Position numbers and translations under genes: made by a program
Assembly: GCA_004431415.1 (NCBI GenBank)
Contig: QPMI01000444.1
Span: 124,001-188,000, forward strand
DNA from: Cyanophora paradoxa
Taxonomy: Eukaryota; Glaucocystophyceae; Cyanophorales; Cyanophoraceae
Length of the DNA stretch: 64,000 nt
Direction of reading: 5' to 3'
The notes under the pieces: generated by a model
Told to the model about the DNA's origin: nothing
Databases searched by the model: none
What the model saw: only the letters and a program-made list of their open reading frames with translations
Shown here: positions 10,588-20,743 of the stretch, piece after piece
Numbering within the stretch: position 1 is the first letter of the stretch
Layout of the letters: every line of letters starts with the position of its first letter

Positions 10588-12819
10588 ATGAACAATAGCG
10601 GCGCATATATTCAGCCGTCGCCCGCGGCGGCTCGCACGAGCCCCGCGTCAATCAGCTGGTCGTCGTCGGTGTCCAGCAGTGCCGCGCCCAGGCCACTCCG
10701 CGCTTCTTCTCGGGGCTCGACTTCACAGAAGAATCGGTGCGCTCAGTTTCTGGACCTCGTTTCGTCGGATCGCGCCGTAATCATCATCGGTGCCTCCAGA
10801 TCGTTCGCCGTTGCGCCGGTCTGCCAGGGGGTGGAATCTCCCCAGAGCTACGAAAAGCTCTCTTCAAAGGATGTCGTTTCCGCTCCTTCCGAAGCTCTCG
10901 ACGCATCGTCGCTGGCGGCTGCGGACGCGGTTGCAGCGGACCTCCTGCAGCGGAAGTCGTTCCTGCATCGCCCAATGGGCGGCATTGCCGTTCAGGATCT
11001 CCTCAAGAAGGCTGCAGCGGTCGGACTTCACGTTGCGACAGAGCCAGCGCCTGTAGCGCCCCGTGTGCCACACATGATTCCGATTCCATCAGCGGCCGAC
11101 GACGCAGCGGTCGGAGACGCCAGCAGCAGCGAAGACGCGCGCCAGCAATCGGACACGCTCATTGGTCGTGCCAAGGCGCTGAGCGAAGGCCTGAAGAAGC
11201 GTTTCCAGCATCGGCCGGCAGAAGGCGCAGCTGAAGCGGCGGACGCCCCCGCAGCAGAGTCCAGCTCTTCTGGTAGTGCCAGAGAGCGACGCGGCGCTCA
11301 AACGCTTGTGATGCCAGGCGCCGGCGTCCGTCGGCAGCGGGCCTTCTTTTGGGGAAAGCGCGATGAGGAGGTGGTCGCAGCGCCGGACTCCCCGGTTGAC
11401 CCGGCCGTGTCTGCGGCAGCTTCCGCTCAGCAGCATAATTCTTCGGCCGAGGCAGAACAGCAAGAGGAGGGCGACGGGTCTGTCCGGCCTGGCTCCTATC
11501 TGCAGTACATCTGCAGCCCGAGGCGGAGGAGGCGCGGCGGTGATGGAGGTTCGCTACGTATCGGTCTTGATCCGGTGTATGTATTTATGCTTTCTTTCGC
11601 GCAGACGAGCCCGATTTCTCAAACACCAAATTCACTGTGTTTGGGGGCGGCGCCTTCGGAACCGCGCTCGCATCGCTTCTCGCTGCAAAGGTGCACCTCT
11701 CGATTGCTTAGCTTGACGTTCCATGATCTAAACGACCGTTTGCAGGGCTGCCGCGTCGACATGCTCGTGCGCGACCCTGAGATGGCTCGCGTGATAAACG
11801 AGGAGCACCGCAACCCGCGCTATTTGAGCGACTTCTTCCTTCCGGAAACACTTCGGGCTACGACGGAGGCGGAGGCAGCGCTGGATCAGACCAACTACAT
11901 CCTTCATGCCATTCCCGTCCAGCACTCTGCAGACTTCCTTCAACGAGGTGAATTTCCCGTTCCTACTCTCTTTCGCCACCATGCTTATTCTTGGTACGCA
12001 GTGTCTCCCTACATTCCCGAGCACGTGCCTATTCTTTCCACCAGCAAGGGGCTCGAGGTCACCACCCTCGAGCTCATGTCGAGCATCATTCCTCGCGCTC
12101 TGGGACGGCCCGACCACCCAACGGCATTCCTGTCAGGCCCCAGTTTCGCCCGAGAGGTCATCCAGGACCTGCCGACTGCCGTTGTCGTCGCTTCCGAGGA
12201 CCGCGGCCTTGCCAAGGAGTTTCAGCGGTACTTGCACTCTACCAAGTTCCGCGTGTACACCTCGACGGACGTTATCGGCGTCGAGGCCGGTGGCGCGCTC
12301 AAGAACGTGCTGGCTATCGGAGCCGGCGCGCTGGCGGTAAGTTTTGTAAGGGGCGGCTGCTCCGCCGGCTCCGTAAACTGACTTTCCGCGCACCAGGGCT
12401 TGGAGCTCGGCAGCAATGCCATGGCGAGCCTTGTCACCCGCGGCGTGTCGGAGATCCAGCAGCTGGCCGTCGCCATGGGAGGGCGCGGCAGCTCCATCTC
12501 GGGGCTCTCGGGCTTGGGAGACATCACGCTCACCTGTCTCGGCGCGCTCTCGAGGAACAGGCAGGTTGGCGAGCGCCTCGGCCGCGGAGAGAATCTGGAG
12601 GACATTATCAAATCTATGAATGGCGAGGCCGAGGGCGTCGCCACTGCACAGGCCGCGATGCGAGTGGCTCGCAAGTACAAGCTTCATCTCCCCATCCTTT
12701 TCACTGTAGCAGAGCTCCTCGCTGGCCGCCTGCACATCGATGATGCTGAGGAGGAAATCATGTCCCTGCCGATGCCTGTTCTCGACGAGGACGAGATGGG
12801 CCTTCCGTCGATGGCTTAG
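10588..12819 (+). CDS. NAD(+)-dependent glycerol-3-phosphate dehydrogenase with long N-terminal extension
   Basis: Reduces dihydroxyacetone phosphate to glycerol-3-phosphate for glycerolipid synthesis. The GpsA/GPD fold is clear: KFTVFGGGAFGTALASLLAAK (Rossmann), GCRVDMLVRD, ILHAIPVQ, VPILSTSKGLE, AFLSGPSFAREV, GVEAGGALKNVLAIGAG (catalytic Lys), SGLGDITLTC, RNRQVGERLG and AEGVATAQAA, ending GLPSMA. Introns fall at about 11558-11602, 11691-11746, 11947-11999 and 12337-12396. The ATG at 10588 begins MNNSGAYIQPSPAAARTSPAS, a Ser/Ala-rich stretch that looks like an organelle transit peptide. About 320 residues, largely Ala/Ser/Glu-rich and low in complexity, precede the Rossmann domain, far longer than a usual transit peptide; a hidden intron near 10740 is possible. 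Probably plastid, by inference. Confidence 0.88.
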
Positions 12820-14078
12820 GTTTCTGTTTTACAGCCCATCATTTTGCCCATCGCTTGTGTGTGTGCCTTCAAGTTTTTGTACAGGACCCCCTGACTTGCG
12901 TCAGCTTTTTTCCCAGTGTTCAATTGCGACGTGTGAATTTGAATATATGATCCAGAAATTTTCAATGAAGTGCTGTAATCACTTTTTTTTCAAGTTTGAG
13001 GCTAATTAAGGGGGTTTATGCAGTGCTTGGACACGAATCTGATTGCAACTTCTGGGTTATATCACTGAGTCACTGAGTCATAGTGTTGTGGGCGGGATCC
13101 CTGGAAAGTCGGACGGTCCCAGAATACCATAGAATACGTACAACCACTGTACTAGCCCCTAGTAGGCTGAGGCCTAAGGCTGCGAGGCTATCCAGTCCTA
13201 CTACATTGTGGGCTGGGAAGTACACGTGCACCCGGTGACCAGTTTCCTGTGCACGTGGCCGGAATTCGAAAGACCGCGCACACCGGTTCACCGTGGCACC
13301 GCGGGCCATGGCATGTGTGCGCACCCCGGCGCCGGCCCAAGTCCGGCCGGATCCGGAAGCTTCGGAAATAAAATTAAAGGGACCGGGCCCGAGGAAGATC
13401 TAGACGGGATCCGGACATCAACAGAGGCAGGGCTCGGGGGGAGAGCTAGCCTTGCCGAGAGTCGAGCTCAGAGCCTGAGAGCCTGAGAGCACAGCCAACA
13501 TTTAACGCCACCTCTAGATCTATATATATATACAAGCAGGCAACTTGCAATTGCAAGCCAGGCGCCGGCGAAAAGTCCGACCTCAGGGCCTGGGAATTGC
13601 AGCGCGCAGTGCATGCACAATCACTGAATATTACAATCAATTGCAAGCGCAATCAATTCATGATTTTGCAACTCGTGATTGCCGGCTGCATGCCGGCCCC
13701 AGGCGCGGCCCATGGGCTAGCGTATCATATGTGCACGCATATGTGCACCAGCTGCAGAACTAGTACTAGTGCGGAGGTGCCATCAATACTGTACCTGAAG
13801 CGCTAGTGCTAGCAGACCCCTGCAGCTGGGGGATGTCACGATCGACTCCAGACCCCCGGGCCCCTGTATGCACTATATAGCTAGCTAGCACGATATATAG
13901 CTATATTGAATAATTATATATGAAGAAGTTGTGCACGTGTGCAGTGTGAGGACCGGCGTTGGTTAGAATATCGACACCACAGGCAGCATGGGGGAAATGA
14001 TAAGTGGAAGAAGTCTTGGCAAAAGAGCTGATGAAATGATAGGGAAGGGACAAGAACACGGAGAGAGAATCGGGAAAT
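12820..14078. other. Intergenic, 1.26 kb, palindrome-rich
   Basis: No gene is supported. The left end is AT-rich 3' flank of GPD. A partial 57-bp repeat copy begins near 13026 (TTGGACACGAAT). From 13500 to 13920 it is dense in short self-complementary words: TCTAGATCTATATATATATA, TTGCAATTGCAA, CATATGTGCACGCATATGTGCA, ACTAGTACTAGT, CTATATAGCTAGCTAGC. The LIN54-like gene ends at 14079. Confidence 0.6.
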
Positions 14079-16472
14079 TTAACCGCCTTGTTGATGCCCT
14101 TGCTGTTCTTCACTTAGTTCAGCAAGAAGCGACTGGGAGGCTCTTGATAAGTGCATGCCACCTAAGTCAAGTGTGTCGAAGTCAGAAGGTACAGAGAATG
14201 CAGTCAAGCACACACTTGATGTATCTGCGACAACTTCGTATGATGTGTACTTGAGCATTCCTTGGAGAAGAGACGCAAAGCGCTTGAGCACAAAACGCTC
14301 CTGGTAGAAAATTTAAAATGACTCTCGTAGTTCGGAAAGTGCGCAGCACACGCACTGTTGTTTCCTGGGTACGCTGGGAAGTAGTTCGTTGGTCTGCAGA
14401 TCGCGCTTGAACCGAAGGCGGGTTCCCAGGCGTGAAAGCAGAAGAACTAGGCGTGCGAAGGACAGAAGACGGAGCTATGCCAGCTGTAAAACGCTCAAGA
14501 TCCATATTAGAGCCTGAAATGAAAGCACTCACCTTCGTCCTCCATTTTGACTCTGAAAACCACCTAATTCTGGCCTCAGAGAGAGCATCGCTATGGATGT
14601 TCTTAACGACGCAACGCACAGGAGTGCCAGTGGATTGAACTGTCCTTCCAGCAACGTCAGAAGACATCTCCTTTTTTATCGGGACAGATCCAGCACTGGG
14701 CGCGGCATCTGTAAGTCAAGGTTAGCTAACAACACTTGATAAAATGCCTTCTAAATGCATTTACCAAGCAGGGGCAAGGAGCCGTGGGCGCTACTTTGCG
14801 AACACTGGTATTCCTCGACTGCTGCCAGCAAAAGCTTCTCTGCAACCGACTGGAGGTTCCACTGCTCCGTAGTACTTAATGCTTCAATAAAGGCATTCCT
14901 GCAGCGAGAGATTACATGTTTGGACAAGCAAACTGTTAAAATCATGAACCTAAAAGCGAGGGACTCTGGGGATGTCTGAGTTTTGCCGAGAGACAAGCCA
15001 GGAAAAAGCGATGCCAGCCATGCCAAGGCAGGGTCCTTTTCGAATCTCTGCACCACATAATCAATAAAGGCTTAGCAGAGGGAGTAATAGTTCGCACCGC
15101 AGCAGGTTCTGTTGTGTGATAGCGTGCCCGCTTGGATGGGCTCGGATGACCCTCCAGTTTGATTTTTGAGCCAACAGATCGTCCTACACCGTGCAGAGAA
15201 GCTCCATGATGGCTAGAAGATGCGTGTCCAGACGCGGGATGGAAGTACGCTGATGCGCCTGCTCGAGATAGAGACTGCCCAGAGGACGATGATGATGCAT
15301 GATGGCCACTCTTGTCAGGATCGAAATTCTTGCAGTCAAAGCAGCGACATGCTTCAGAGCACCGAACGCCCATTTGAAAGCATTCGCAGTACTTCTTGAG
15401 GCAGTTGGACTTCCTGCAGTGGCATCCTTTGCAGTGCTTGGCATCCTGTACGGAATGGAATATCTGACGAAAGTTTGCATAAGATTTAAAGAGAACACAT
15501 GCTTACCGTCTTGCCACCTTGGCCAGCCTTCGTAACAATTTTAGACTTGAACGCAAGAGGATTTCTCTCCATGGTGAGCTCGATCGCTTCTCTGCGCTCC
15601 TTCTCGTTGTCTGCATTGTTCTTACAGTTCTGACAATTGCAGCCCTCACAGTACACTTGCGCAGCAAAACATTCGCAATACCTGAGGCCCATGAGTGTGT
15701 GCGTCGAATCGGGGGTAAAGAAGCACGTACAGCTTCAAGCACTTGGAGTTCTTACAGTTGCACTGCTTGCGCTTCGAAGGGTCTTTCGGATCCACGAGAG
15801 GCGCAAGATGAGCTGCTGGTTTTCTGTGAAGCACGGTCGGTGCTCCTAGTGAGCCCGAACCTGGGTGTGGCAGCGGGCGTCTGTGCGACACAACTGCGTC
15901 AGACAGAAAGGGGCACGGATTGAGCCAACGCACGGCTGAGCCGCGGAGCTGTGCGGAGGAGCAACGCCAAGGGACCCCGCAGGGCGCACGCCGCTTCCGG
16001 GCGGTTCGCTGATGCGTGAAGGGCTTCCAAGGGGCTGCGGCGTTCCGCCTGCAACGCGAGCAGGTGAGCGCGAACCGATTCATGCGTGCGGCTGCTGCAA
16101 CCAAGGGCACCAGGGGTTGCGGCTGAGCCCTGAGCGCCTGTATATTGAGTCGGAGCGGGAATAACCGTCGGGGGCAGCGGTCTGAGTGCTAGCTCAATGA
16201 AGACTTTGAGCGCGGCGGCTGTGGCGCGTACGTGGAGCCGACGAACGGCGTCCCCGCAGCGCTGGCCAGAGCATTCGTCGCTCCTGCGTAGCGCTAGCTC
16301 AACGCTAGCTCGATCTCGCGCGGGCTGCGGCGGGAAAAGCTGCGAGGGCACCTGTTGAAGACGAGTCGGCCGGCGTAGCGGGCGGCTCGGCTGTACTCTG
16401 CACTCCTCCTTCCGGTGCTGCAGACGCCGGCGGCGGCTGGCTCGAGCTCGGTGGAGCTGGGCTGTCCGCCAT
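14079..16472 (-). CDS. CRC (tesmin/TSO1) domain protein, LIN54-like
   Basis: Sequence-specific DNA-binding protein, by family a component of DREAM/MuvB-type cell-cycle repressors. The ATG at 16470-16472 gives [20 protein letters not shown], a Pro/Ser-rich N terminus. The tandem cysteine-rich CXC motifs are diagnostic: [18 protein letters not shown] (15710-15790), after an intron [21 protein letters not shown] and NPLAFKSKI (15540-15690), then [39 protein letters not shown] (15320-15445). Two CXC boxes joined by the RNPxAF linker match LIN54 and TSO1. The remainder (14079-15060) has [32 protein letters not shown] and a tail ending [11 protein letters not shown] do not recognise it. Exon structure before the first CXC (15870-16300) is uncertain. 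Divergent from SPC25. Confidence 0.82.
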
Positions 16473-16856
16473 CGCAGGGGTACAACACGTGTCTCGTGAA
16501 CAAACCCCACGGGAGCTCCTAGAGATCTAAGACAGCTATCTTGAACGCAGCGCGCGAGCCGGCAGAGGCGCCGGAGGCGGACAGCGAAGGGGGTCTATTC
16601 GCGAAGGGGGTACATTAGCGAAACAACGGCAGCAGGTGAGCGGGCTGCCGGCGCAGCGCAGCGTGTCGCCAACCCTCTGCGCAGCTCAGCCATCGAGTAT
16701 TCCTAAGTGTCCAATTTGGTGGAACAGTGCGACACGGAAGAAACTCAAGCTCGGCGGTTCGCCCAGCCCAGCACTGCCACGCTCACGCCTCGTGCTTATC
16801 GACAGGTTGCGCAGCGTATCAATCAAGCATCGCCTGTCTGTCGAAAGCGTGAGCTC
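16473..16856. promoter_or_regulatory. Divergent promoter region LIN54-like/SPC25
   Basis: 384 bases between two start codons that face away from each other. A near-direct repeat GAAGGGGGTCTATTCGCGAAGGGGGTACATTAGCG lies at about 16584-16620. Both products act in the cell cycle, which makes co-expression attractive but unproven. Confidence 0.3.
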
Positions 16857-17540
16857 ATGGCGGCGGCGGACGTCCTCGGCATTAGCAGCCTGCTCGGTCG
16901 GCTGCGGGAGGCCCAGCGTGGGCTGAACGACTGGGCATCGATGCAGACGTCAGCGCTCGACGGCCAGATCGCAGCCCAGAAATCGGATCTGCGGTCGTTT
17001 GAATCCAGCGCTCTGGAGCTGGCAAAGCAGGAGGCTGGCGCTCGCAACGAGTCTGACATCATGAAGCTGCAGCTTCAATCCGAAACCGCCGAGCTCGCAT
17101 CGTTGGAGGAGTCGCTGCGCCCTCTGGAGGCTAAGTCTGCGATTCTTCCACCCCGGCTGGCGGAGCTGGCACGCGCGCGGGACGAGGAGAGCGCTCGCAT
17201 CAGCGAGGCCCGAATGGACGTGGCAGAAGCAGAGCGCAGCCGCCGCTCGAAGCTGGACGCGCTCCACGCTGATCGGGAGTTCTACGAGGCGCGGATGGGT
17301 CTGAAGTTCGAGCGGCAAGGCGACAGCAGGCTGCAGATCGTTTTTCACTCGATTTATCCGGATCGACCCGACACCACTTGTCACTTCACCATGCTTCTGA
17401 GAGACGACAACCTGTACCAGGTTGAGGAGTGCTCACCCATGCTCGACGACGTACGCCAGCTCGTGAGGGACCTGAACAAGACTAACAACTTTGCTGAGTT
17501 TGTTAGAAGAATGCGTGCTCGCTTTGCAAGTCGGAACTAG
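16857..17540 (+). CDS. SPC25: Kinetochore protein SPC25 (NDC80 complex)
   Basis: Links kinetochores to the NDC80 complex and spindle microtubules during mitosis. The single-exon frame from MAAADVLGISSLLGRLREAQ encodes 227 residues, the usual size. Residues about 30-140 are a coiled coil rich in Glu, Leu, Ala and Arg (QSETAELASLEESLRPLEAK and similar). The C-terminal globular RWD-like domain shows FYEARMGLKFERQGDSRLQIVFHSI, DRPDTTCHFTMLLRDDNLYQV and NNFAEFVRRMRARF, matching the Spc25 pattern in which the end reads NDFxxFxRxMRxxF. An upstream ATG in the same frame (16707) exists but its sequence is unlike the family, so the later start was chosen. Confidence 0.85.
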   Translation: MAAADVLGISSLLGRLREAQRGLNDWASMQTSALDGQIAAQKSDLRSFESSALELAKQEAGARNESDIMKLQLQSETAELASLEESLRPLEAKSAILPPRLAELARARDEESARISEARMDVAEAERSRRSKLDALHADREFYEARMGLKFERQGDSRLQIVFHSIYPDRPDTTCHFTMLLRDDNLYQVEECSPMLDDVRQLVRDLNKTNNFAEFVRRMRARFASRN

Positions 17541-17602
17541 CTAGTTATATTGTCATACTACAGAGAATGCAAGTACATTCGTAATGCTATAACGAATCAA
17601 TT

Positions 17603-19738
17603 TCAGGCGATCGTGTGCTCCTTCGCATCCATTGCCGCCTCACCAGAAAGCAGCTTGAGGCTGAGCGCCTCCACTGCAGGCACTGCCTCGTTCGCTTCGG
17701 GTTCGAGGAGCAGCTCCTCTGTTGGAATGCGAGGTGCATGCTCTACAGATGCGGGTTCTGGTTGCTTGGCTGAGGCGTTTTCAATCTGAACCAGGCTAGC
17801 CAGCACGGCAGGTGCAGAGACTCGCTTCCCGCCACATGTCAAACTAGCTGATTGCTGGGGATGAGCACTCTGTCGCAGTTTGCAGTGATGAGAAGCATGG
17901 TGAAACCGACAAAGAACAGAAGAATGACTCACAAATTGAGCTCGCAGTAGAGCGACACGTTCCCTAGAGACGGCAGCGGGGGCTGAAGCCGTCTTGAAAG
18001 CCGTTGCACTTCGTAAATTGGCCATGGGTGGATGCTCGAGCATTGGGGGGACAGCTGGGGAGAATGCCGACACAGATGTTGATGGGATGGTCAATCTTGT
18101 GGCCGGAGACAGTGGGAAAGGTCCTGGTGAAGAGGGTTTAGGGTTTGGTGCTTGGAAACGAGCAGCATGAAACTCCTTCAGCGTAGTCTCAAGGAAAGCA
18201 TCAACGTCGATTGCAGGCTCTTTTGAAGTCCCAATTGTAGTCGATGCAGAAACTCTGATGCAGGATGTTGGTGCATGCAAGCGAACCCGAACAGAAGCAC
18301 GTACCCTATGCTGATAGAAGATCGCCTATCACTGAGTGCACGAAACAAGGAGCGGACAATGCGATCCTGCTCGAGGTCACTGTTCGGTTTCTTCCGGGTG
18401 CAAGACTGCAAATAAATGAGGAGCAATACCTTCAAGAAAGGTGCATCTGCACCAAATAGATCATCCACTAATTGCCGAACTCTTTCCACAGATATCTTGA
18501 CGTGTCTCAACTGGTGCCCTGCGCTTGGTGCATCCTGAAAGCTATGGTGAATTTACAGACAAAAACGAGACACATGACGAGGTCATGCCTTCATAACCTT
18601 TTGACGCGCAAAGAGAAGAAAGCAGAGATCCTCTGCATCGAACTCCTCCATGCAGAAGAGCTTGAAGATTCTAGCAGCCGCATAGCGCTGTGACATTTCA
18701 GATATCGCTGCAATGAGGTGCTCGCAAGCCTGTGATGCGTCAAATCGAGGTCTGGAGCACTTTGACAGGACACATGTTGAGACCTCTTCAACTGACTGGC
18801 CCCCAGGGCACTGGGCCGCAAAGTAGAGTCGCAGACACCCTCGAAGACCAGACTCGACTAGCTCTGGTCCCTTCGCTTCCACCTCTGTGGGATTAAAATG
18901 TAAAGATTACAATGGGATTTTACGCAGACGAGAACATACCCTTCGATATGAAATCGAGAATATCATCAATGGACTGCAAAACATTGTCGGGTTGGGACTT
19001 CCGGCGGTGAAGAGCAGGCTTCTCTAATGCAGTGTTGTAGGATTGCTGATGCTCTTGGGCTCGTTGGGGGGTAGGCTGCAACTGGCAAAATCATCACACA
19101 CGGATTGGCGTGGAAAGGCTGTGCATACCCGAGTTCTCACTGTAGGGCCAGCTGTTTTGGTCAATTCGGTGCTTTGCACCCTGCTCCTGAAACGGATCGT
19201 GGCCTAAACAAGCAAGGACGCTGTCATCGATTGCTTCAAAACAGATTCAAGAGGGAACGTGTTTGTTTTCACCTCGAAAGCGTGGCTTCCATCGACGCAG
19301 ATGGGTTCAAATTTGATCCCGCCCCGCGCCAGGAGGTCAAGCAGCCGAGTGCGAGCTGTCCGTAGATTAAGCCCGCAATCAGATTAAGCATCCCGTGCAA
19401 GCCCGTGCAACTGAGTTCCGACACAGACCTGGAAGCGGCAGCCGCGCGAGAAGCACAACCGGCGTCGCATGGCCCGGCGGCGCCGGCGTTTGGCCGGTCG
19501 CGGACAACGTCGCCTGGGCGGGCAGGGCCTCTGGCTTCTCGAAACGCGAGAAAGAATGCAGAGCAGGATCCGGCTTGGCGGCCTGCTGCACATGAGCTGG
19601 GGGTCCGTAGTCGTTCTCGAACGCCCGAGCCACCGGAGAGAGCTGGGTCGGCAATGACCAACAAGCAACCTGTCAGAAATGGCAGCTACGCACCTCGCGC
19701 ACGCTCGAGGAGGCTGAGGGCGGTCTCGAGACGGGCAT
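17603..19738 (-). CDS. Uncharacterised protein with conserved-looking helical middle
   Basis: Not recognised. The ATG at 19736-19738 gives MPVSRPPSASSSVRE, followed by a GTGCGT donor. Later exons read AAKPDPALHSFSRFEKPEALP; RTARTRLLDLLARGGIKFEP; ATIRFRSRVQSTELTKTAGP; QSIDDILDFISK. The central exon (about 18600-18890) reads PELVESGLRGCLRLYFAAQC, then SQRYAAARIFKLFCMEEFDA and EDLCFLLFARQKV; the next (about 18340-18530) HVKISVERVRQLVDDLFGAD and LKVLLLIYLQSCTRKK. These look like a folded alpha-helical domain of about 150 residues. The C-terminal region is Pro/Ser/Ala-rich and ends MDAKEHTIA. Roughly 550 residues in total. Splice sites have GT/AG ends. A coding gene is likely; function unknown. 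Confidence 0.6.
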
Positions 19739-19937
19739 TTACTTCCTTTCCGGAGCGCTCGACGTACCGGAGCTAAGCATGTATATGCACGCCTCGCTGC
19801 AGACTCGGCGGAAAGCGGGATCTAGTGGAGAACACTCGGCGGCTCAGATCTTAGCTGGCGAGAGATCTGAGCCCCCGGGATTGCTATAGCTAGAACAAAT
19901 GGGGGTCCTGCAATTGAGGGTTTGGCCGAGTAGGCCG

Positions 19938-20154
19938 AGGGTCCTGCAATTGAACAAACACGGCCTGTGACACGCGTCTATGGGTACATGTACAGCACAC
20001 ACTACACGTATGGCATGCGCACGACTTCGACGCTGTGAACAAAGGGCGTGAGTCCTGGGGAACGGAGCCCCTCTATCCGGTCTACGCGATAACCGGCGCC
20101 GCACAAGACTGTGGGCGGAAGAGGTTGGTGGTCAACCAACCGGAGGGAGAGCTA
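19938..20154 (-). repeat. 217-bp dispersed element, copy 2 (inverted)
   Basis: Reverse complement of 4822-5038, with only a few substitutions. It is the second full copy in 64 kb, so the family is probably abundant in the genome. Confidence 0.85.
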
Positions 20155-20370
20155 GCATGCGCAGCTATTTCATCCTGCGATCGTAAAAATCGTAATCATG
20201 ATCCTGCGAGAGCGTTAGCGATCCTGGGAGATCGAGAGATCTGAAGGCCGTCGCACCTCGCGAGGATGACAGCGCCCGAGGATGCAGCGCGCGCCGGCGC
20301 CGCCGAGCAGCATGCGCAGCTGCTCTCGCCCAACGCAGAATGCCGAGCTCGCACTCCTTGCGCACGCTTT

Positions 20371-20478
20371 TAAGCGCGCTGAAACGCAACCGCCGCGCGC
20401 TGAAACGCAACCGCCGCGCGCTGAAACGCAACCGCCGCGCGCTGAAACGCAACCGCCGCGCGCTGAAACGCAACCGCC
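20371..20478. repeat. 21-bp minisatellite, five units
   Basis: The unit GCTGAAACGCAACCGCCGCG plus C is repeated five times with essentially no divergence. One forward frame would read AETQPPR in each unit, but no gene context supports translation. Sequence identity suggests recent expansion. Confidence 0.9.
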
Positions 20479-20743
20479 GTGGGGTCCCGCTGTGAGTGAA
20501 AGCGCCTCTACGTATACGCTCGGTCGGAGCCTGGCCGCGATTCGCCGGGTACGGGTGAGAGGACCGTTTCATGTACACCCCCTGCTGCAGCCTGCGCATG
20601 CGCATGCCGGCGCCAGGCTGCATGCGCACTACGGCAGCGTTTCGAACTCATTTAATTTGGGCTGGACGAGGGTTGGATCAAAATAGCCGCCATACCGGTG
20701 CCATATACATTGGCCAGCTGCTGCCGTGCCGATCGATCTCTTT

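Larger units (their letters stand above)
19739..20743. other. Intergenic, about 1 kb, with dispersed and tandem repeats
   Basis: Holds the inverted copy of the 217-bp element (19938-20154) and a 21-bp minisatellite (20371-20478). No gene is supported outside these. The right end is the 3' flank of ALG6. Confidence 0.55.

Noticed and set aside
13988-14254. Small + strand gene starting MGEMISGRSLGKRADEMIGK
   Set aside because: It overlaps the 3' end of the LIN54-like gene in antisense and shows no homology or splice support.
16707-16856. N-terminal extension of SPC25 from an upstream in-frame ATG
   Set aside because: Adds 50 residues unlike the family, and the downstream start gives the normal length.
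20371-20478. CRISPR array
   Set aside because: Head-to-tail tandem units without spacers, in a eukaryotic nuclear genome.
20282-20686. Coding gene with AETQPPR heptads
   Set aside because: No splice context, no conserved flanks, and it lies in a repeat-rich intergenic stretch; treated as a minisatellite.
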